Assembly (NCBI GenBank): GCA_032622095.1 | Contig: CP136061.1 | Location: 117,684,754 to 117,748,753, forward strand | Source of the DNA: Siphonodentalium dalli | Lineage: Eukaryota > Mollusca > Scaphopoda > Gadilida > Siphonodentaliidae | Direction of reading: 5' to 3' | DNA length: 64,000 bases | Part shown: in pieces, positions 56,925-64,000 of the stretch | Numbering within the stretch: the first letter of the stretch is position 1 | Layout: each line of letters starts with the position of its first letter | The notes under the pieces: generated by a model | What the model was told of the DNA's origin: nothing | Seen by the model: only the letters and a program-made list of their open reading frames with translations | Databases searched by the model: none | Translations under genes and position numbers: made by a program

Positions 56925-57500
56925 TTTTCCATATATTGTTAAACCCCCAGTTAATTAATGAATAAATCCAATACAAAATTAATTGCAATTCAATTGCGCT
57001 TCATCGCAATTCAATTGCGCTTTAGTGCAATTATTTTCCCCATATATGGCTAACCCCAAGTTAATAAATAAATCCAATACAAAATTAATTGCGCTTCTTA
57101 TCGCAATTATTTCCCCATATATGGCTAACCCCCAGTTCAGGGGTGTAAGCTTATAACAATAATTGCGCTTCTGCTCGAGCTCAAATCGAATTTAGTGCAC
57201 TCGCTTAATAAATTTTCCATATATTGTTAAACCCCCAGTTAATTAATGAATAAATCCAATACAAAATTAATTGCAATTCAATTGCGCTTCATCGCAATTC
57301 AATTGCGCTTTAGTGCAATTATTTTCCCCATATATGGCTAACCCCAAGTTAATAAATAAATCCAATACAAAATTAATTGCGCTTCTTATCGCAATTATTT
57401 CCCCATATATGGCTAACCCCCAGTTCAGGGGTGTAAGCTTATAACAATAATTGCGCTTCTGCTCGAGCTCAAATCGAATTTAGTGCACTCGCTTAATAAA
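56925..57500. repeat. Exact 288 bp tandem duplication rich in AATTGCGC
   Basis: Two units (56925-57212 and 57213-57500) appear identical. Within each, short inverted words TTGCAATTCAATTGCGC and GCGCAATT-like repeats, plus a duplicated CCCCATATATGGCTAACCCC block, give strong local fold-back potential. No gene is present. Confidence 0.92.
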
Positions 57501-59085
57501 TTTTATATAGTATTGCGACTCATTAGAGATCCTCGATGTTCCAACCGATTCCGCTAGCTTGGTTGCGTCCAATGAAACTTGGACTACATTATATGTGGAG
57601 GTGTGTTTCGACACCCCTTGATGCTGTTTGTCCTGCTGAATTGTTATGATGCTATGAAAAGGTACTGTTATATTTCTGTTAGAAAAAGCCAGTAGCTGTA
57701 TGAAATACTCATAAACATATAATGTATAAAAAAAAATTATTTTGATCATTGCTGCTCTGATGTTTGTAACACTACACGAATAACCAACTTGATTCTGGTC
57801 GGTTTGCAACAACCAATGGTGCCGTTATTAAAATAATTCACACTGTATGCTGTTTGTTAATGTCCTGTGAAAAAATAACGGTACCTTTTCTTAGCAGCAT
57901 CAAGTTTCCCCACCAGCATGATAGGAATTCAACAGAACCCACCAGGATCATAGAACGTAAACAGGACCACTTAAAGTGGGTGATGTGGTGCCTACGCGAA
58001 TCTTGGACCTATCTGGTCAAAGCATGCATTATTAATCACTATATATATATATGGCTGACTTGTGAAACCCTTCTAGCCAGACCATGTTTTAGTAACTTTA
58101 GCAGGATAGTGTCTCCACATGTAACGTTGAGCTAAATCATCGTACTTGCCTAAATTCGGACAGCTGCGTTCTATCGACAGCGAAACTCGCCAAAATTAAG
58201 ATAGCGGTCCAGCAAACAGGGTTTATTGAGTGGCTAGACCTGAGATGACGATTCCGTCTTTTTCGGACCACAATTACTTCAATGGCTGGGGCTGTGGATA
58301 ATCTCGATTGACGGCGTGGCGGCTTTGGCATTATCATGTCATAGTTGATTCATTTCACACCAAAGTTGGTTATAAGCGTCCACTTTATCACGTTACTTGA
58401 CGGCATGTTAATATAACAGGCCTGCTTGTGGACCACATGGTGACTGCCTTGTTACTTAATGGGGTAACAACCTGGGCCGAAATGATGGTCCAGTAGTATA
58501 CAAGACTTATAGGACTTCAGTAGATTATTGTATTACATCGTATAGTATCAGCAGCAAGTGTATATGAATGAGACAAGCCAGTGTAAATAATAACATCGCA
58601 TGGTGAATCTCCATGCATTTCAAAAGGAGAGATCTCTCAATGGTTTGATCTCATAGTTGTAATGCGTCTGTCAAACTTATTAACGTACCAGACTGCGATA
58701 GGTATTTTCACTAATTGTGTTGGAATGTTGCTGATGCATGGACTTGGTAGAGGTCAGTTGAAGTGTAATGAATTTATTCCAATTGACATATTATCTATGC
58801 ACGGATAGTTAGTTAGGACATTCCGCGTGCATTTCGTTTATTGACTGTTCCATCAGGGTTGTTACTAGTATAGGTGGGGTATTATGTATCAGCCTGTTCA
58901 TCTCCCGCGATTAGAGTTGTGAATCAGCTAGCCACTGACAGACCACCCCCCCCCCCCCCGTTATAGACCTGGTTTGCTTTGACCGTCAATTTAGGTTTAA
59001 TCTGGAGATGACGAATCTGTCATTTATATATGTCCGCTCGGGGGATTTGGCATACTTAGATATATTGGAATCAAGTGATACTTCG
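57501..59085. other. Unassigned spacer with a C14 run
   Basis: Reading frames of 66-110 codons are unrecognised. A C14 tract lies at 58946-58959. Confidence 0.4.
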
Positions 59086-59222
59086 GGGTCCAAGATGGCG
59101 TCCAATATGGCCGACAAAATAAGTAAATTTTCCGCCGGTGCCCAACATTTCGCACAAAAACAAATTCCGCATTGATAGTAACATATGTTACAACATAAAT
59201 AGTGATAAACTGGTTGTCGCTG
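59086..59222 (+). repeat. Dispersed repeat, copy 1 (AAGATGGCGTCC type)
   Basis: CCAAGATGGCGTCCAATATG, GCCGACAAAATAAGTA and GATAAACTGGTTGTC recur at 61849-62006 in the same order. A third partial copy is at about 59420 (CCAAGATGGCGTCCAA). Confidence 0.85.
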
Positions 59223-59699
59223 GAGACATATGGCTATCAATATGGCCCCAGAATTGGGTGAAATTATAATTATCAAGTGTATACAAATATTTGTTCTGAT
59301 ACAAAATATCTATGATATTGATATTTCACATTTTAATACAAGTAGTTGTATCATTTGACGCAGAGCGCAACCAAGAACAACGTATCCAAAATTCACATAA
59401 AATAGCACAAGCAGTCAGGATCCAAGATGGCGTCCAAATGGTAACAATTCGCACGCGAACTCCGGGTTATATGGAAGCTATCCAACCAAAACGGAGTTAC
59501 ATTTACTTAAACATAGGACAGAAGATACACAGATGTAATGTGGTTACCAAAGGTGAGGATTGATGCCGATATGGTGGCCGAATTACGGGGATTTGCAAAT
59601 TTCAAGCTTATGTCTTTCATAGACAATTAACAAAGGAAAACATGTCTATTAGCCAAACATTGTATCCGCCAAACAACTTGAACAACATACAAGAAACGG

Positions 59700-62600
59700 G
59701 CATGTATTCAGTTATCATCGTTTTGCAGCTTCTGTGCCACAACAGTTTAGTCCATGTTTGCGACACGAACACAACTTACGGCCTCATGGGTCTTGGACGA
59801 CAACCTGCATTTGAAATGAACGAACTTCAAAAGCTCAGCAGGTGTTGCATCCCGATCACTCATAATTCGGACAAGTTCTGAGTCATAAACCTTCCATCCC
59901 TGTTCCCAAGGGTCAAACACATCATTTAGGATATTTTTTTCCAAACATTATCTGTAGGTGAACTCTCATACTATCGAAATATGCCACCCTTTTTGTTGAT
60001 GGGAGTTTCTGAGGATCCGACTGATCCTTTGCTCGACGAAACTATTTCCATAAATTTAGCATAACGTAGAGTCTTCAAATTTTCTTCCTACTTCCCATCG
60101 TACACAATGAAACATAGTTTTATGCCTACTTTTCCTATTTCACATTGGGTGGATTCGATATCAACCACGCTTACTGATGCATCACGAAAGTCAGAGTATT
60201 ATTGGTATTTCATGGTAACACCCGTTTTACCACGCCCAAATGTGGCAGATTTGGTGTCACAACGTAACCACGCATGCGTAAACAGAATGTTTTTGTCGTT
60301 ATTATTACCCGTCTTATTCCCGATATCGCCAATTTTCCATAGTGTAATGCCTCTTTTACTTGTATTCCGTGTTTCCCAAAGAAAGTACACATCTGCCATA
60401 TTTGATGTCCAATGATACAGCAATAGAACCAGTATATAAGTGCCATCTGCAATCACATTATCTTGTTTGCGAAGCGATGACTATTCAATTTCAATGACAT
60501 ATGCAACTACCATGTGTTCGCGTCTCTCGTACTCTTGTGTACTGTTTGTCCAAATGATTTGAGTAATTGACTCAACAAATCAATAATCGAACTCTTATTG
60601 TTCTAGTTTGAGAGGAAGATCTCTTGTATCCATGTGGTCTTTGAGTTGAACATCTGGACATGTTTTTCCACTTCGCCTTCGGTGTGCATGGTCTTTGATC
60701 GGTGGACCATTTCCATAACCATTGAACACTATGCACCCAACTCCATATTTCGTTCGCACGTACATTTAACATATTTGTTAGCTACTTCTCGTTATGTGCA
60801 CATTTTGCCCACTTAACTCTGTAGAGCAGATCCCCACCATCGATAACAGCGATGGCTTGCTCCGGAAGATCACAGAATCAGTCAACGCTTTAGCTAGTTG
60901 GGCTTTTGCTGGTTTCCTCATCCCAATATCCTTGAATAGTGATGTTGGTATTGTTGTCAGTTTGTATGAAAAATATTATCCATGTCCTCCTCGCGTTGTG
61001 CAATTGCTATCAACCGTGAGAATATATTAGCACAGTTGGATTGAATTAAAGTCTCGACTCTGATCCCATGATGTACATGGTCAAGAGATTTTATTTGATC
61101 CTTCATGTTGATAGAGGCATCTGTGATACACATGCTGTTGAGCTTTTTGTGGATATCGAAACCGATACGTTCAGAATCAATACAGTTAACACCGCCCCAT
61201 CACTAGATGTTAACCCAGACGACATCTAGGGAGCGTTGTTTGCCGTTACTCAAATCAAAATGCTCATGCTCTACTCGTCAAACCAACGTTGTATGCTTAT
61301 CAAATCATCAGTCACGTTTGATCCTACTTGTCCCGAACTCAGCGTGCTGTTCACTGGTGTTGTGTCTAAGTTTGGTTAGTTATGTCATGGCATCATGAAT
61401 CTCGGCACACCTATGCATGCTATATATCCACCAAAATCGGAAAGATTCGGTCATTCCTCTACCTCTTATAAGCCCTCCTCTGATTTTGGTAGAACGCATA
61501 AGGACTTGTTCTATTGTTCTATTTCCTGTCCTCTCTGCACTATTGAAATTCGTCAACGTTTGCACATATTCCATATACTAAACCCACAACTCTGCTGTCG
61601 GAGATTTTTCAATAAGCAACGATTTGTATGTTCTCAAACATTCCCCGAGTTTCATCAATGGTTGAGACCCAGTCACAGCAGTTGCATGAATTACTCTACT
61701 TTCACTTAATGCGTTCATATCAACCTTCTCAATTTTAGGAATTGTGTTTTTGTCAGACTTATTTATAGCTTCTGTGTCATCTTGCGAAGCATCGAGTACG
61801 TTCTCATGTATTCACTGTTCGGCCATCGCATGGGATAATTCAGGAACCAAGATGGCGTCCAATATGGCCGACAAAATAAGTACATTTTCCGTCCGTGACC
61901 AATAACATACGAAACCTCGGTAAATAGAACATTTCGTCGCACCAAAGCATATTCAACATTGAAAGTATCATATGTTAGAACATACAACGTGATAAACTGG
62001 TTGTCTTAGCATCGAACACGTTCTCATTCTTTCATTGTTTGGACATCGCATGGGCTCGTCGTGCGTATACTTGTTTCTACAGCTGGCACGATGTCTGATA
62101 TCAACTTAATCGTAAAGCATTGCCCTTGACATTGTCTTCCCAGAAATAATATGCGTAACTGCGTTAGGGCGATACACATTCTCCAGAGCCTCATCCAATC
62201 CCGAACCCTTCATCGGTGAACCAATACGCCCCATGAAACTTATAATGGCACGAAAGCCACCTAGCCTGCAGACTATATTCTTGGACTTGGCAATTATAAT
62301 ATAAACGTTATTCACAATGGCTGATCAAATGTGATACATGGGGTCGAGATGATTAGTTTGGTCGTTTGACCCTCAAGAGAGTTGAATATATACAGTCTTC
62401 ATTGGAAGGATTCAAATCGGCAAAAAACAGAGCATCAGAACATGTTGGGAACTTCTGGTTATTAATGATAATATTTTGCATGAAGCCCACCCAATTTGCT
62501 CGAGGCTTTGTAGATTGGTTCACAAACCACCCAGAATGCCAAAGTCGATCAGTGTTGATGTCTGGGAACAATGTGTGTGGAGTAATTAGTTGAAGCAACG

Positions 62601-63900
62601 GTTAGTAAGACAATGATGAAAGGACTTTACCGGGAGAATCAACAAAATGGCATATCTGACCCTTTTGCCTGGAACCATCTCACCAAACTTCGAACGCTTG
62701 TACTTGTTAATAATACGTGGCCTGAGGCTAAATTGTGTTTCATCTTTTGGAGTAGAGATTGCTCTCAGGCCCATGCCATGGGATGTTCCATTGTGATCTA
62801 AAGTTACTATGTTATGGTCCATATTGTCAGTCATCCATTGCGTAAATATTCCGGGAAAATGATCAGCTATAATATCGTCAGGGCGTTCGGTTTTGATGTT
62901 AGACTGTTTGTATCTCTCTACTTCGTCATATTTATCATGGACTACCACAGCCTAGATACATCATTCATCAACCATTTGAACCAAACAAGTGATCCGTCTC
63001 TTCAAACACATAGAATGTTGGTGTTATAACAGAATGCGGTCTAGAAGATTGAATTATGGGTGTCCAATATTAATAATCTTCAAATAGGATGGAATCAGAA
63101 CATTCAACGGCATGCGAAAATAATGCAGAATTCACTGTCGACCCAGATCAATGGAAGATATATCTTCACTGGTTGAGTATGAATGATTGTCATACCCAAT
63201 CTCTCTTATTTCTGCTCATAATATCCTTGTTGTCGTGAACATTATCATTTCAGTTTCCTCTTCAATACTATCTCTCTTATCACAATACCATTTTTCGATG
63301 CCATGTTCTGGAAACAGACTATATTGGTCCGTCCCTCAACTTCGGCGAAAGATATAAACTCACCGTAGTGGTCTTGTAGTTTCTCTTTGAGCCATTTTAT
63401 ATAATACGTGATAATCACCCACGTACAACTCCCCACAGAGTATATAATTCTGCACCAACTTCGGTTTCGAGCCAACCACAAACCATCTCAAACCATTGCT
63501 GCATTCCCTGTTCCGATTTCCTACAAATTTTAGCCTTATCGGTCAATGTTTGGTTTTCTTTACCGTTCTTGAAATCAGTGTAATAGCTTGAGTGGTAGAC
63601 ACATTCTGATGCTACCAGGTCTATGCAACCACACAAACGATCATGTACTTCGGATGCCCATTTTGTCCCACTTTTGTCACATAATTTTAGGATATTTTCC
63701 CACATCGGCAGGGTTGTTACTTGCCTCTTCCCTGATTTGTCTGGATGTCGAGGATCTATAATGACAGGCGTCACAGAAAACACAGTCTGTCTTGAAATCA
63801 AATGGCGACACACCAGGATGTGTTGTTTATTAGGTGGTACGTCCGTATTTATTTCGACCGAACGACGTCGCCTTTTTAATATGTAAAATATATAGAGCAA
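59700..63900 (-). pseudogene. Relic of a long uncharacterised gene with a possible PIN/FEN-like end
   Basis: Conserved blocks of one protein family appear in order on the minus strand in shifting frames: LPMWENILKLCDKSG with CGCIDLVASECVYHSSYY (63.7-63.5 kb); EKLQDHYGEFISFAEVEGR (63.4); MTDNMDHNIVTLDHNGTSHG (62.8); PRANWVGFMQ and NPSNEDCIYSTL (62.5-62.4); CRLGGFRAIISFMGRIGS with NAVTHIISGKTMSRA (62.3-62.1); GGLIRGRGMTESFRF (61.5); GCIVFNGYGNGPPIKDHAH (60.7); ILVLLLYHW and HAWLRCDTKSATFGRGK (60.45-60.27); DATPAELLKFVHFKC then a shifted LCSCRKHGLNC (59.8-59.7). I recall these blocks from high-copy, uncharacterised invertebrate and fish proteins. The VFDGY / DTD.LVLL / GCDT..A.FG pattern of intact relatives resembles PIN/FEN nucleases; here N replaces the first D and the DTD is lost. 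There are many frameshifts and one repeat insertion. The relic may continue past the window edge. Confidence 0.75.
61849..62006 (+). repeat. Dispersed repeat, copy 2, interrupting the gene relic
   Basis: Same sequence as 59086-59222. It is bracketed by a diverged direct repeat of about 55 bp (GCATCGAGTACGTTCTCAT ... CATCGCATGGG at 61789-61833 and 62009-62053), so it either caused a long target duplication or inserted beside one. Confidence 0.75.
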
Positions 63901-64000
63901 TCACAACGGATCAGAACTTTACCCCGACTGGTGTCATCTGATTGCACTCAGTCAAATAATCTTTCAGAACGTGCTGCCCACGTTTCTCACAGAAACTGAT

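Overview
The window looks like intergenic, repeat-dominated DNA from an animal genome. Support for this: two decayed non-LTR retrotransposons, hAT-type and Tc1/mariner-type DNA elements, a tandem Helitron array, several satellites, AT-rich spacers with frequent CpG, and no operon-like gene packing. The protein families in the mobile DNA are of kinds I associate with marine invertebrates, perhaps a mollusc or another lophotrochozoan. That placement is inference. I found no intact host gene, tRNA, rRNA or CRISPR array.

Layout. 0-4 kb: a degenerate minisatellite, a block of repeats rich in a GCCAT-type motif, and the frameshifted 3' end of a LINE. 4-9.9 kb: a (GA)n tract and otherwise mostly unassigned DNA. 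9.9-11.1 kb: a 163-165 bp satellite flanked by copies of another repeat, then a long hairpin. 11.5-16.3 kb: fold-back repeats and an element with about 55 bp inverted ends. 16.47-46.71 kb: a large inverted-repeat structure. Its left arm is whole (16.47-17.87 kb). Its right arm is cut into three pieces (27.32-28.16, 30.79-30.92 and 46.31-46.71 kb) by a 2.6 kb hAT-type element and a 15.4 kb array of minus-strand non-autonomous Helitrons. The left arm acts as the empty site for both insertions, so their ends and target sites can be read directly. The spacer between the arms carries a 506 bp Tc1/mariner-type MITE and a satellite of long degenerate units.

48.07-56.55 kb: a second copy of the same hAT-type element with its own 8 bp target duplication. 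It has been entered by a 5'-truncated LINE and by a 3 kb element whose ends are packed with GGACCG/CGGTCC. The 3 kb element carries two related open reading frames in tandem, separated by a repeated spacer. 56.9-57.5 kb: an exact 288 bp tandem duplication. 59.7-64 kb: a minus-strand relic of a long gene from an uncharacterised protein family with a possible PIN/FEN-like nuclease end.

The parts do not form a pathway. They form a datable stack of insertions: old inverted arms first, then hAT and Helitron entry, then LINE and GGACCG-element entry into the second hAT copy, and finally very recent exact amplification inside the Helitron array. The strongest observations are the A|T-resolved Helitron array, a chimeric Helitron that looks like terminator read-through, three apparently identical 1,237 bp Helitron pairs, dense NRF-1-type palindromes spread by these Helitrons, and the two-gene GGACCG element.
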